From Margaritifera margaritifera (taxonomy: Eukaryota; Mollusca; Bivalvia; Unionida; Margaritiferidae), in assembly GCA_029931535.1 (NCBI GenBank), contig JAQPZY010001610.1:1838501-1902500 (forward strand): a DNA stretch of 64,000 nt, given 5' to 3'. Numbering within the stretch: the stretch's first letter is position 1; every line of letters starts with the position of its first letter. Positions 34,346-47,327 of the stretch are shown piece by piece. The position numbers and the translations under genes are program-made. The notes under the pieces were generated by a model. It saw nothing but the letters and a program-made list of their open reading frames with translations, was not told where the DNA came from and ran no database searches.

Positions 34346-34446
34346 CTCTCCTTGAAACATACTGCAGTAAAACATCCATTATTCATAAAAGGAACTGTAG
34401 ACCAAATTGGAAAGTGAGATGGTAAACCAAAATGTATACTACTTGA
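34346..34446. repeat. Non-satellite block duplicated at 39162-39262
   Basis: CTCTCCTTGAAACATACTGC then AGTAAAACATCCATTATTCA, AAAGGAACTGTAGACCAAAT and TGGTAAACCAAAATGTATAC recur almost identically at 39162-39262, 4816 bp away and also inside the array. Confidence 0.92.
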
Positions 34447-37400
34447 AACATACTATAAATCATACCATGTAAGCAGGTCTATTCCTTGAAACATACTATA
34501 AATCATACCATGTAAACAGGTCTATTCCTTGAAACATACTACAAATCATACCATGTAAAAGGGTCTATTTCTTGAAACATACTATAAATCATACCATGTA
34601 AACAGGTCTATTCCTTGAAACATACTACAAATCATACTATGTAAAAGGGTCTATTCCTTGAAACATACTACAAATCATACTATGTAAAAGGGTCTATTTC
34701 TTGAAACATACTATAATTCATACCATGTAAAAGGGTCTATTCCTTGAAACATACTACAAATCATACCATGTAAAAGGGTCTATTTCTTGAAACATACTAT
34801 AAATCATACCATGTAAAAGGGTCTATTTCTTGAAACATACTATAAATCATACCATGTAAACAGGTCTATTCCTTGAAACATACTATAAATCATACCATGT
34901 AAACAGGTCTATTCCTTGAAACATACTACAAATCATACCATGTAAAAGGGTCTATTTCTTGAAACATACTATAAATCATACCATGTAAACAGGTCTATTC
35001 CTTGAAACATACTACAAATCATACTATGTAAAAGGGTCTATTCCTTGAAACATACTACAAATCATACCATGTAAAAGGGTCTATTTCTTGAAACATACTA
35101 CAAATCATACCATGTAAAAGGGTCTATTTCTTGAAACATACTATAATTCATACCATGTAAAAGGGTCTATTTCTTGAAACATACTACAAATCATACCATG
35201 TAAAAGGGTCTATTTCTTGAAACATACTACAAATCATACCATGTAAAAGGGTCTATTCCTTGAAACATACAATAAATCATACCATGTAAAAGGGTCTATT
35301 TCTTGAAACATACTATAATTCATACCATGTAAAAGGGTCTATTTCTTGAAACATACTACAAATCATACCATGTAAAAGGGTCTATTACTTGAAACATACT
35401 ACAAATCATACCATGTAAAAGGGTCTATTCCTTGAAACATACTACAAATCATACCATGTAAAAGGGTCTATTTCTTGAAACATACTATAATTCATACCAT
35501 GTAAAAGGGTCTATTTCTTGAAACATACTACAAATCATACCATGTAAAAGGGTCTATTACTTGAAACATACTACAAATCATACCATGTAAAAGGGTCTAT
35601 TCCTTGAAACATACTACAAATCATACCATGTAAACAGGTCTATTCCTTGAAACATACTACAAATCATACTATGTAAAAGGGTCTATTCCTTGAAACATAC
35701 TACAAATCATACCATGTAAAAGGGTCTATTTCTTGAAACATACTACAAATCATACCATGTAAAAGGGTCTATTTCTTGAAACATACTACAAATCATACCA
35801 TGTAAAAGGGTCTATTCCTTGAAACATACTACAAATCATACCATGTAAAAGGGTCTATTTCTTGAAACATACTACAAATCATACCATGTAAAAGGGTCTA
35901 TTCCTTGAAACATACTACAAATCATACCATGTAAAAGGGTCTATTCCTTGAAACATACTACAAATCATACCATGTAAAAGGGTCTATTTCTTGAAACATA
36001 CTACAAATCATACCATGTAAAAGGGTCTATTTCTTGAAACATACTACAAATCATACCATGTAAAAGGGTCTATTCCTTGAAACATACTACAAATCATACC
36101 ATGTAAACAGGTCTATTCCTTGAAACATACTACAAATCATACCATGTAAAAGGGTCTATTTCTTGAAACATACTACAAATCATACCATGTAAAAGGGTCT
36201 ATTCCTTGAAACATACTACAAATCATACCATGTAAAAGGGTCTATTTCTTGAAACATACTACAAATCATACCATGTAAAAGGGTCTATTTCTTGAAACAT
36301 ACTACAAATCATACCATGTAAACAGGTCTATTCCTTGAAACATACTACAAATCATACCATGTAAACAGGTCTATTCCTTGAAACATACTACAAATCATAC
36401 CATGTAAAAGGGTCTATTTCTTGAAACATACTACAAATCATACCATGTAAAAGGGTCTATTTCTTGAAACATACTACAAATCATACCATGTAAACAGGTC
36501 TATTCCTTGAAACATACTACAAATCATACCATGTAAACAGGTCTATTCCTTGAAACATACTACAAATCATACCATGTAAAAGGGTCTATTTCTTGAAACA
36601 TACTACAAATCATACCATGTAAACAGGTCTATTCCTTGAAACATACTATAAATCATACCATGTAAACAGGTCTATTCCTTGAAACATACTACAAATCATA
36701 CCATGTAAACAGGTCTATTCCTTGAAACATACTATAAATCATACCATGTAAACAGGTCTATTCCTTGAAACATACTACAAATCATACCATGTAAAAGGGT
36801 CTATTTCTTGAAACATACTATAAATCATACCATGTAAACAGGTCTATTCCTTGAAACATACTATAAATCATACCATGTAAACAGGTCTATTCCTTGAAAC
36901 ATACTACAAATCATACCATGTAAACAGGTCTATTCCTTGAAACATACTATAAATCATACCATGTAAACAGGTCTATTCCTTGAAACATACTACAAATCAT
37001 ACCATGTAAAAGGGTCTATTTCTTGAAACATACTATAAATCATACCATGTAAACAGGTCTATTCCTTGAAACATACTATAAATCATACCATGTAAACAGG
37101 TCTATTCCTTGAAACATACTACAAATCATACCATGTAAAAGGGTCTATTTCTTGAAACATACTACAAATCATACCATGTAAAAGGGTCTATTCCTTGAAA
37201 CATACTACAAATCATACCATGTAAAAGGGTCTATTTCTTGAAACATACTACAAATCATACCATGTAAAAGGGTCTATTTCTTGAAACATACTATAAATCA
37301 TACCATGTAAACAGGTCTATTCCTTGAAACATACTACAAATCATACCATGTAAAAGGGTCTATTTCTTGAAACATACTATAAATCATACTATGTAAAAGG

Positions 37401-39161
37401 GTCTATTTCTTGAAACATACTACAAATCATACCATGTAAAAGGGTCTATTTCTTGAAACATACTACAAATCATACCATGTAAAAGGGTCTATTTCTTGAA
37501 ACATACTATAAATCATACCATGTAAAAGGGTCTATTTCTTGAAACATACTACAAATCATACCATGTAAAAGGGTCTATTCCTTGAAACATACTACAAATC
37601 ATACCATGTAAAAGGGTCTATTTCTTGAAACATACTACAAATCATACCATGTAAAAGGGTCTATTTCTTGAAACATACTACAAATCATACCATGTAAAAG
37701 GGTCTATTTCTTGAAACATACTACAAATCATACCATGTAAAAGGGTCTATTTCTTGAAACATACTACAAATCATACCATGTAAAAGGGTCTATTTCTTGA
37801 AACATACTACAAATCATACCATGTAAAAGGGTCTATTTCTTGAAACATACTACAAATCATACCATGTAAAAGGGTCTATTTCTTGAAACATACTACAAAT
37901 CATACCATGTAAAAGGGTCTATTTCTTGAAACATACTACAAATCATACCATGTAAAAGGGTCTATTTCTTGAAACATACTACAAATCATACCATGTAAAA
38001 GGGTCTATTTCTTGAAACATACTACAAATCATACCATGTAAAAGGGTCTATTTCTTGAAACATACTATAAATCATACTATGTAAAAGGGTCTATTTCTTG
38101 AAACATACTATAAATCATACTATGTAAAAGGGTCTATTTCTTGAAACATACTATAAATCATACTATGTAAAAGGGTCTATTTCTTGAAACATACTATAAA
38201 TCATACTATGTAAAAGGGTCTATTTCTTGAAACATACTATAAATCATACTATGTAAAAGGGTCTCTCCTTGAAACATACTACAAATCATACTATGTAAAA
38301 GGGTCTATTTCTTGAAACATACTACAAATCATACTATGTAAAAGGGTCTATTTCTTGAAACATACTATAAATCATACTATGTAAAAGGGTCTATTTCTTG
38401 AAACATACTATAAATCATACCATGTAAAAGGGTCTCTCCTTGAAACATACTACAAATCATACTATGTAAAAGGGTCTATTTCTTGAAACATACTATAAAT
38501 CATACTATGTAAAAGGGTCTATTTCTTGAAACATACTATAAATCATACCATGTAAAAGGGTCTCTCCTTGAAACATACTACAAATCATACTATGTAAAAG
38601 GGTCTATTTCTTGAAACATACTATAAATCATACTATGTAAAAGGGTCTATTTCTTGAAACATACTATAAATCATACCATGTAAAAGGGTCTCTCCTTGAA
38701 ACATACTACAAATCATACTATGTAAAAGGGTCTATTTCTTGAAACATACTATAAATCATACTATGTAAAAGGGTCTATTTCTTGAAACATACTATAAATC
38801 ATACCATGTAAAAGGGTCTATTTCTTGAAACATACTACAAATCATACCATGTAAAAGGGTCTATTTCTTGAAACATACTACAAATCATACCATGTAAAAG
38901 GGTCTATTTCTTGAAACATACTACAAATCATACTATGTAAAAGGGTCTATTTCTTGAAACATACTATAAATCATACTATGTAAAAGGGTCTATTTCTTGA
39001 AACATACTATAAATCATACCATGTAAAAGGGTCTATTTCTTGAAACATACTACAAATCATACTATGTAAAAGGGTCTATTTCTTGAAACATACTATAAAT
39101 CATACTATGTAAAAGGGTCTATTTCTTGAAACATACTATAAATCATACTATGTAAAAGGGT

Positions 39162-39262
39162 CTCTCCTTGAAACATACTGCAGTAAAACATCAATTATTC
39201 ATAAAAGGAACTGTAGACCAAATTGGAAAGTGAGATGGTAAACCAAAATGTATACTACTTGA
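39162..39262. repeat. Second copy of the non-satellite block
   Basis: Differs from the copy at 34346 by about one base over 100 bp. Satellite units continue on its right side. Confidence 0.92.
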
Positions 39263-39952
39263 AACATACTATAAATCACACTATGTAAAAGGGTCTATTT
39301 CTTGAAACATACTACAAATCATACCATGTAAAAGGGTCTATTTCTTGAAACATACTACAAATCATACCATGTAAAAGGGTCTATTTCTTGAAACATACTA
39401 CAAATCATACCATGTAAAAGGGTCTATTTCTTGAAACATACTACAAATCATACCATGTAAACAGGTCTATTTCTTGAAACATACTACAAATCATACCATG
39501 TAAAAGGGTCTATTTCTTGAAACATACTACAAATCATACCATGTAAAAGGGTCTATTTCTTGAAACATACTATAAATCATACCATGTAAACAGGTCTATT
39601 CCTTGAAACACACTATAAATCATACCATGTAAACAGGTATATTTCTTGAAATATACTATAAATCATACCATGTAAACAGGTCTATTTATTGAAACACACT
39701 ATAAATCATACCATGTAAACAGGTCTATTCCTTGAAACATACTATAATTCATACCATGTAAACAGGCCTATTTCTTGAAACATACTATAAATCATATCAT
39801 GTAAACAGGTCTATTTCTTGAAACATACTATAAATTGTACCATATAAACAGGTCTATTCCTTGAAACATACTATAAACTGTACCATGTAAACAGGCCTAT
39901 TTATTGAAACATTCTATCAATCACATCATGAAAACAGGTCTACTTCTTGAAA

Positions 39953-40559
39953 CATTACCTCAGAAAGGAGTATACTATAGTGCTTAAGCTACAATAAAAA
40001 AATGGGAAAAGTGACTTCTTCCTCTAGATGGAAAAAGTAACTTTACCAAACTGAATAAATGCCAGCCCTTTAAAGACAAATACGGCTATAATAATTTTTG
40101 AGACTGAAGATAAACTTAAAAGAGTAATAATTACAACTATCAAGTACATGGGAAATAATGTCATAATTCTTTCAAAGGTTTATTCAGTGAAGATAACAAG
40201 GTATTGTATATTAAAATAATAAAAAAGGTATGTAAGCTATACTAGAAAATGTTCTTCTGCAGCTTTATCCACACACTTAGAAAATGACATTAATTATTTG
40301 AGAGTTTGACAATTTATAAATGTGTGGAATTTTTCTACTCTGTATTGACAGTGGTGCTCTATCAATGGCTATACATTTATTAACAAAGTGATTGTCATTA
40401 AAAAGGTTAATCTATCATCAGGCACTAAACAAGGAATGACATTCTTACTCAGACATCAGCCAATATGTGTGTTACCTTCCTGCCTCAAGTCAACAAGAGT
40501 ACCATAAACAGCACATTATACACTGGCCCCATGTTTAAAAGTCATCTATGCAGATAACT
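39953..40559. other. Gene-free stretch
   Basis: AT-rich DNA; nothing recognised. Confidence 0.5.
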
Positions 40560-40850
40560 GAAAGTTCTGCGCAAAAAACATTTTTCTTCTTTCAGTCAGA
40601 GTAACCTTGACCTTTGACTTTTGTACACCAAGATTGATAGTCTTCTTCCCTGCCATAAATGCATGCCATCCACAAAGTTTGGGCCAAATCTGTGATGTTG
40701 AACTAATGTTATTTTGCAGCAACAATATTTCTTCTTTCAGTCAGTGACCTTAACCTTTGACCTTTTGACCTAAAAATAGATAGCCTTTTTCGTTACCACA
40801 AGACCAAGCCATCCACACAGTTTGGTTGAGGTACATGTATGTTATAAATG
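40560..40850. repeat. F1 tandem-monomer array, copy 3 (two units)
   Basis: Two units with CAGTCAGAGTAACCTTGACC and CAGTCAGTGACCTTAACCTT. At 40758-40771 it contains an exact TGACCT-TT-TGACCT direct repeat. Confidence 0.8.
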
Positions 40851-41485
40851 GTGATTAACTTCAGGTAAGTTTTTAATTGCAGCAATGAATAATGAAACAG
40901 CAGATTAAGAAATAAAAGAATCACCATTTATAATCTTTCAGAAAGGTCTCTGATCATCTCATACTGAAAGGGTAATTATTTTGTTAATTGAGAATTTACT
41001 ATGTGAGAAAATATAACATTTGTTGCCATTACAATATCTACTGCCGTTCATTAACACCTGGACAACGGCCGTTACAAGATTCTTAAGGAGTGCTCTTTAT
41101 TAAGTCAGTCACTGTAACAAACAACCATGAATGTTTTAAAATGAGTTCGGAAGCCATCTGATATTTTATTATCGGGTAAAAATTATATCTCAGTAAATGC
41201 CAAAAGTGAAGATAGTGAAATAAATATAAAAACCCTGTCATTCTCTGTCATACATGTGAAAGCCACTGACTCGGCGAATTGGATTCCTATATAATATCTT
41301 TTAAGTGATTGTACTGTTTTTGCTTAGAGTTGTCTTATTAAGTTTTCTCAAACCCCTGCCAAAGAAAGAGACATTTGTTCCATCACCACCTAAATGCACT
41401 GAACCATCAAGAAAATAACAGGATGCAGGAATGGGATGACCTAGAAAAGACAACAGTGAAGCCCCTAAATTGCTTCTTCCTGTAG
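40851..41485. other. Gene-free stretch
   Basis: Nothing recognised on either strand. Confidence 0.4.
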
Positions 41486-41776
41486 TTGCCAAAAAAACCA
41501 TATGCAAGTATGATGATGCTATCATATATAGGTACTGTAGATAGTACCAATGTACAAATGCATTCTTGCAAAACAGAGCCCATTGATACTGAGACTGTTC
41601 ATGAGCCTGCAATAGGCAAGCTGGACAAGAGTAAAGATTTGAGAGACATAAACGAATTTCCTGGTACTAATAAGTTATCAGTCTCAGGGAAATGTATACA
41701 AGAAATGGGAGAATTGATGAGAAAAAGAAATTGTGTGGAATTAGACCCATCGTTGCTAATTACCAACATACAATGA
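41486..41776 (+). CDS. Possible exon, unrecognised
   Basis: A plausible acceptor (CTTCTTCCTGTAG) ends at 41485 and is followed in phase 0 by 96 open codons, LPKKPYASMMMLSYIGTVDS to a stop at 41774. The later part is hydrophilic (DKSKDLRDINEFPGTNKLSV) and does not look like a repeat. I recognise no domain. It could be a terminal exon, a decayed transposon frame or chance. Confidence 0.2.
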   Translation: MPKKPYASMMMLSYIGTVDSTNVQMHSCKTEPIDTETVHEPAIGKLDKSKDLRDINEFPGTNKLSVSGKCIQEMGELMRKRNCVELDPSLLITNIQ

Positions 41777-43139
41777 ATATATAATATCTAGCTGGATGAA
41801 AATGAAATTTTCTAAAAATATCAAGAAGACAAAAAAAGGATCCCCCCCCCCCCCCCCCCGTGCTGGCTGACCCTTGACCTATTTACATAATAAGGAGTAG
41901 TAGATTGAATCTTGGTTACTCTGTATCCATGTGGGACCATCAAACGTGTCTGCAACAATTGAGATGTTACAGAATTATGCCTGTAATTCAGGACAAAACT
42001 CCAAAATTTCAGGGTTTGATAGACTGGATTGATAGTTTTTTCAGAAAAATGGACTTTATCTGAGAAAGAGACCATTCACATCTCAAAAACCACCATGAAA
42101 CCTGAAAATAAGATAGTTTCACAAATATAAGAGGCTGCAAAAGGATGAGGAATTTGAGGACTATTTAATTGGAAACATGGACAAAAACACCTGTGTATTT
42201 TGAGTTGGTGCCCACGAAAACTATTGATAGGGTCAGGATGAGAGAGGGTCCGGATGAGACAGGTGTGGGTTACAGGTGCTGGTATTGACAAGTGCCATTA
42301 ACTTTGTATATTGACATGCCTGGCATCTGGTGACTTCTTAACACTCATGATCATACTTTGGGGAAAAAGATACTTAAAGAATGTAATGGTCTCAAAGGGA
42401 GTTATTGTGCAGGTGCAAATAAAAGCCTGGATGGTTGAACACCTCATGTTGGATCATAATGATGAAGTGTGAAATGCACATATCAAGCGCTCACCTTATC
42501 TCCTGGTTTTAGATTCATTCCGTAGCCATTTGTTCGATGCAGTTAAAAAATCAATGAAAAGTATGGCAATCCTCTAAGTATTTTCTTCAGAGTAGCAATA
42601 ACAAGCTTGTGCTAATGGATGGACAAACGACTGACAACAGGTCGTCCTATAAGCTATTTTGGTCTATGACCCATAGAGCTAAAAACATTTTCAGTTCTTT
42701 TATTTTTTATTGTAATTTGATTTTGATGTTACTGTTACTGTAGGAATACAAGTTGCACATAACTTTAACAACAGGGGCTCATTTTGTTGCCTACAATTTA
42801 CCTATAAATATATACAGTACATGCATTATTTATATGTAAACTGCAAGCAACGATATGAACCTCTGTGACTTTGAACCATTTAATCACATGGGAAATATAA
42901 AACACTGTTTCAGCTACAAAGAAATACACTCTGAATACACATGATCTTACACACCGACACAACATTTTGGTTTCATCCATTTCCCTCTCCACCCCCCTCC
43001 CCACACAATCAATAATAACAACAAAAGTATTCCTAAGTATTTTTTACTTGTTATTATAATTAGATTCATGAGTTGATACAAAACGAGACAAAATTAAGAA
43101 TTCATTCAAAGCTTTGTCTAATTTTAGTAATGGTGGCCA
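41777..43139. other. Gene-free stretch with F5 fragment
   Basis: Poly-C tract at 41842-41859. A fragment at 42560-42690 (CTCTAAGTATTTTCTTCAGA, GCAATAACAAGC) matches the border of the F5 array at 15495-15600. Confidence 0.5.
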
Positions 43140-43247
43140 CATTTAAAGGCAGATCAACATCATATATATAAACTTGAAACTCTGTCTTGCCATATTGCCT
43201 TCTGTCAAATTTGGTCCTATTCTGTTCAGCAGTTTTTCAGAGATGTT
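43140..43247. repeat. F2 repeat, copy 3, left part interrupted by the LTR
   Basis: CTTGCCATATTGCCTTCTGT and CAAATTTGGTCCTATTCTGT are F2 motifs. The unit is cut at TGTT (43244-43247) and resumes at 44001. Confidence 0.7.
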
Positions 43248-44000
43248 TGTTATGTATGATGTTTATATAATATTATAAATATTTTAGGAAATTATAAATG
43301 TTTCTTCACTTTAATATTTGCTTAAATCTTAATGTTATCAGGAAAAACATGTTTAACTAGTGTCCTTGAATTAGGTTGTTTTGATCAATATGTTTTCTCA
43401 ATTTGAAGGTCAAGGTTGAATTTTGTTTACAGTTAGAATTCCATTAACATGACTCATATTCTAGAACATTCTGTCATGTGACCAATCTTTATATATACCA
43501 TGTTTGGTGGACATTTTTTCAGTTTTGACATTACCATCAGTCTTGTAAAGAGCTATTGCAGTTGTGAAAATTCATTCCAAATTCTAAGAGAGGAATTATT
43601 TTAAATATTCATTGGATTATAACAGTGCTCATAAACTTTTGGATTTTGGATTTTTAATTGATGATTTTGGAATTTAACTCAACTTATTCAGAGATTTTGG
43701 AATACTTCATTTTGACATCAGCACATCAAAGATTACTAGTACATCAGGACTTTGGAGACCATTAGCACATCATAACATTCAAGGACACAGCCGTGAATTC
43801 GGAACATTCTATATTTAGGACTTGTGATTAGAACAATCATTTTTATTGGATTATTAGGATTTCAAAACACATTACTGTAAGTGACTTTTTGATTTTTTCA
43901 TTTTAATTATCTAGTAATAAATTGCTTGTTGATTTTTTACTTGATTTGTTGGTTTCACTTTCTTTCTGTTACATTTTTCTTAGACCATAGAGTCGTAACA
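43248..44000 (+). mobile_element. Solo LTR, 753 bp, with 4-bp target duplication
   Basis: Begins TGTTATGTATG and ends GAGTCGTAACA (short inverted ends TGTTA/TAACA), flanked by TGTT at 43244-43247 and 44001-44004. It contains a TATA box (CTTTATATATACC, about 43485-43498) and an AATAAA near 43915, in the order expected of U3 and R. The flanks join into a normal F2 repeat unit, which confirms the empty site. No internal retroelement genes are adjacent, so it is a solo LTR, probably of a Gypsy/Ty3-like or BEL-like element. Confidence 0.8.
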
Positions 44001-44130
44001 TGTTGTTCAATGGTTTTTCCATTTTTAGTAGCAGCAACCATATTTCATGGCAGACTGGAATCATTTGTACAAACTTGAAAGCCCTTCATCCCAGGATGCA
44101 GTGTTTCAGGCAGATTTGAATATGTATGTA
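44001..44130. repeat. F2 repeat, copy 3, right part
   Basis: Continues the unit with CAATGGTTTTTCCATTTTTA and TTTGTACAAACTTGAAAGCC, then CCCAGGATGCAG. Confidence 0.7.
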
Positions 44131-45060
44131 CACAATAGCATTTAATGCCTCACCAGCACAATAGTGGCTATATGGTGCCAACTAAAAGTAATGATCAAAA
44201 ATGTAAAAATGAAGAAATGCACAAAAACTGTAGGAAGATAAGTGCTTCCATATATTTTTTAATGCATACAGGAGGTACAAGAAGATAAAATATAAGAGTC
44301 AAAGATATTTAAATTCTTGAGGGTCTTCTTTGCTTCTGCCATTTTAGAATTTTAGTTGAAAACTTCACTTTTAATCTGACTCTCATCTCATGTTTTTTTT
44401 AAGGTTTTATCGGCTTGTTCACTATAGTCACCATATATGCGCTCATGCTTATTGTGTCAAAACCTTAACAGGATACTTGGATAAAGAAATCAGGTATCAG
44501 TCATGATTCTATATCTACCTCTTAGAGAAACTTCGTCACCTTTACAAATGTTAATGGCACTACATGATCAATGCTACATCATGATAGTGGAAGCACATGT
44601 TTAAAAAAATCACTAAGACTACATATTTTTCTTTTTAGTCAAAAATGTTATTAAAACAGTAGTGGAAGTTACCTCAATATGTTACCAGAATTTGTTTTAT
44701 ATTTACATCATAATTATTACAATTCAGTTGCATGCAGAGCTTATTCTTAACTTCTCTACCAAGCAATATTATAAAATATACTGATCCCATGATTTTTTCT
44801 AAACGAACCAGTGCTTTGCCATAATGGAATAAGGATAATGGGGGAAAACAGATGGTCTGAATGGTCGGAATATTATCAACCGGTGTAATTGGAAAAGATC
44901 ACTTGATGGATCTGGTTCATTTTCATAATAAGAATCTCTCAGCAATTCAGATATTTAATGATTGGTCATCACATCTGTATCAGATTAAAGGTAAATAATT
45001 TGCCTTGTTCATTTTTTTGGGAGCAAATTTTTGCTGCATTAAATCTTTTTTTTTTTCTTC
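44131..45060. other. Gene-free stretch
   Basis: No recognised feature. Confidence 0.5.
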
Positions 45061-45800
45061 TGCTGGACTTGGTTTCTATTTTGCACAAGTCCCACAAAGG
45101 CGCATTGTGGCTTAAACACTGAGGGTGCCTTCTATCAAGTTTGGTCAAATTCTGTGAAGCATTTTTTTGTTGTTGTACAAAAGGTTGTTTGAAATCACTT
45201 CTAATTTTAGTTGATGGATCTGTATCATACTGTATGTACAACTTAAAATTTTAAGTTTAATTTAATTTAAAAATTAACAAATTAAAATCTTTCTATACCA
45301 GGATGCTTCCTCCCACATGTGATCAAATTATGAAGAACAGTTGTTAAGAAGTTGTTTAAAGATTTTTCTTTTTTTAGCAAAGGTGGCCATGTTCAATTTC
45401 TTTTACAAACAGATGATTGAAGCCTTTTCTATTTTATATGGTGGATCTGCATCATATGTACATATGTAAAACTTAAAAACCAGGATGCTCTGTCTCACAC
45501 ATGATCAAATTCTTCAGAACAGTTGTCAAGAAGCTGTGTAAAGATTTTTCTATTTTTAGCAATGGTGGCCATGTTTGATATCAGATGAGAATCATTTGTA
45601 CAAACCTGAAAGCACTCTGTGCCATGGTGATTTCTGTTCAAGCTAGGCAAAATCTGTTGTGCATCTTTTGAGGAAGAAATCATTTCATAGATTTTCTATA
45701 TTTAGTAACTGTGATCATATTTTATGGCAGACCAGCATAACTTGTACAACTCTGGCATCCCTTAATGCTAGGATGAAAGTGATCTATACAGAAATTTTTG
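45061..45800. repeat. F2 tandem-monomer array, copy 4
   Basis: Units with CCAGGATGCTTCCTCCCACA, CCAGGATGCTCTGTCTCACA, GAAGTTGTTTAAAGATTTTT and CTATTTTTAGCAATGGTGGC; period about 160-180 bp. Confidence 0.75.
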
Positions 45801-45913
45801 TATAGCAGCAGGTTAAGCACGCGGTAGTGTCATAAAATGTTTTTAAAAATATGCATTATCATCATAAAAGTGAAAAAATTAACATCAATGACATGTAAAT
45901 GAACTACATATCA

Positions 45914-47327
45914 GGGATTTACAAATTTTATAAAACTCAGCTTTCCCAGGGCAAGCTGACTGGAAAATTGAACTTGCCCTTGGAAAATATGAGCTTGCCT
46001 CAAACATAATATCAAAACATGAGTAAAACAATAAGATAAATTAAAATATGGTATATTCTAATGAAATCGCTTTATTCTTGGCACCTTAAAACCATATGCT
46101 GATAATTAAAGTTATCCAAAAATATATATGTAAATAATACATATATATAGATATGTAGATTAGAAGAGTTAGAATGTAGATATACATGTAGTTAGAAGAG
46201 CAAAAGCAGAAATGTACATGTATACCTATAGACAATTACATGGATAGGTAGAAAAAGATTTGTTATCAGCTAGATTTTTAAGAGAGAGAGAGAGAGAGAG
46301 AATGAAAGCTAGACTGTTTGTAATGATTTATTTATACTCACAACTGAAGGATTTGCGAACACTTACTGTATCCATTTACTTAACAATTATCATCTAGTCA
46401 TCTTGAAATTGACGACATGCATCAACATATTTGATAATCTGACTTTTGAGAATGATTTGAGAACACTCATTTTTGACCATTTAATTGTTTGCCAAGCAGT
46501 AAGTATGTATCGATCACTGTAATTATCACGTAATCAACAGATCATACACACCGCTTGTGGATGCTATATTTTCGTAACATCAATCACGCTTTGCTCCTGG
46601 TGGTTCACCATTAGAGACAAGTGCCTTTTATTTCCAAACACACCTGTGAAAGAAATCTCCCAAGCTGTATTATTAATAATTAACACCTACTCACCATAAA
46701 ATCGACGACAGGCATCAAAACAATCTTTGACAAGCCGATTGTTTCGAGTCGGCAATCTGACAAACTACCGAGGCTAACTTAGGACAAGAAGGTCGGCGAA
46801 TCCTGGATACGTACAAATATCACAATTAAAATGTAACTGATAACTTAAAATATAAATATTTATTCCTTATTTGTCAAAACTTGCTTTAAAAATAGTAAAT
46901 ATTCACATTATCATGTCTGCGTAAGAAACTGCGAGACTGACCTTGACATTGACTACAAGATGGATATGACACATACAACAGATGAAAGAAATCATGGCCA
47001 ATTATGTAGAAGAAGAATGCGCTACAAATAAACGCTGAATAAAGTTGCTGATATATCTACTGTGGCAAGATCGCAGGGAATAAAACTTGCAGAACATAAG
47101 GCATTAGAAACTGAAATTGTCGCTAAAAAAGCTTGCACAGAGCAACTAGTGTTTTATGTATTTTATCCAGACCACTTATGTTAAATAAAATTTCTTGTAT
47201 CTTGTATCCCTCTCTCACTTTTCTTTTGACTTGCTTGTGAGCAAGAGCCTTGCAAACTTGAGCTTGCCCGAACCGAATTTGAGCTTGTCCTAGGAGCCGA
47301 GCAAGTGGATTGGTAAATCCTGGCATA
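45914..47327. mobile_element. Candidate element with imperfect terminal inverted repeats
   Basis: The left edge (CAGGGATTTACAAATTTTAT ... CCAGGGCAAGCT) resembles the reverse complement of the right edge (CAGGATTTACCAATCCACTT ... CTAGGACAAGCT). CAGG-type ends suggest hAT, but no clean 8-bp target duplication was seen (CATAT on both sides only). The interior has a GA tract (46281-46300) and no transposase frame. Confidence 0.4.

Larger units (their letters stand above)
34311..39952. repeat. 43-bp satellite array, about 130 units
   Basis: Unit: TATTTCTTGAAACATACTAC, AAATCATACCATGTAAAAGG, GTC. Two main variants (AAAAGGGTCTATTTC and AAACAGGTCTATTCC) are mixed, with a rarer 42-bp variant carrying GGTCTCTCC. 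From 38263 to 38690 the short variant recurs at 171, 128 and 128 bp, i.e. a three-unit higher-order repeat. Units near the right edge (39600-39950) are most diverged. No open frame of note, because 43 is not a multiple of three. Confidence 0.97.

Noticed and set aside
34311..39952. CRISPR-like regular array
   Set aside because: Units are contiguous 43-bp tandem copies without unique spacers, in animal-type DNA and without cas genes; it is a satellite.
47123..47326. 67-codon minus-strand frame (PGFTNPLARLLGQAQIRFG)
   Set aside because: Coincides with the inverted end of the candidate element at 45914-47327; more likely terminal repeat sequence than a gene.
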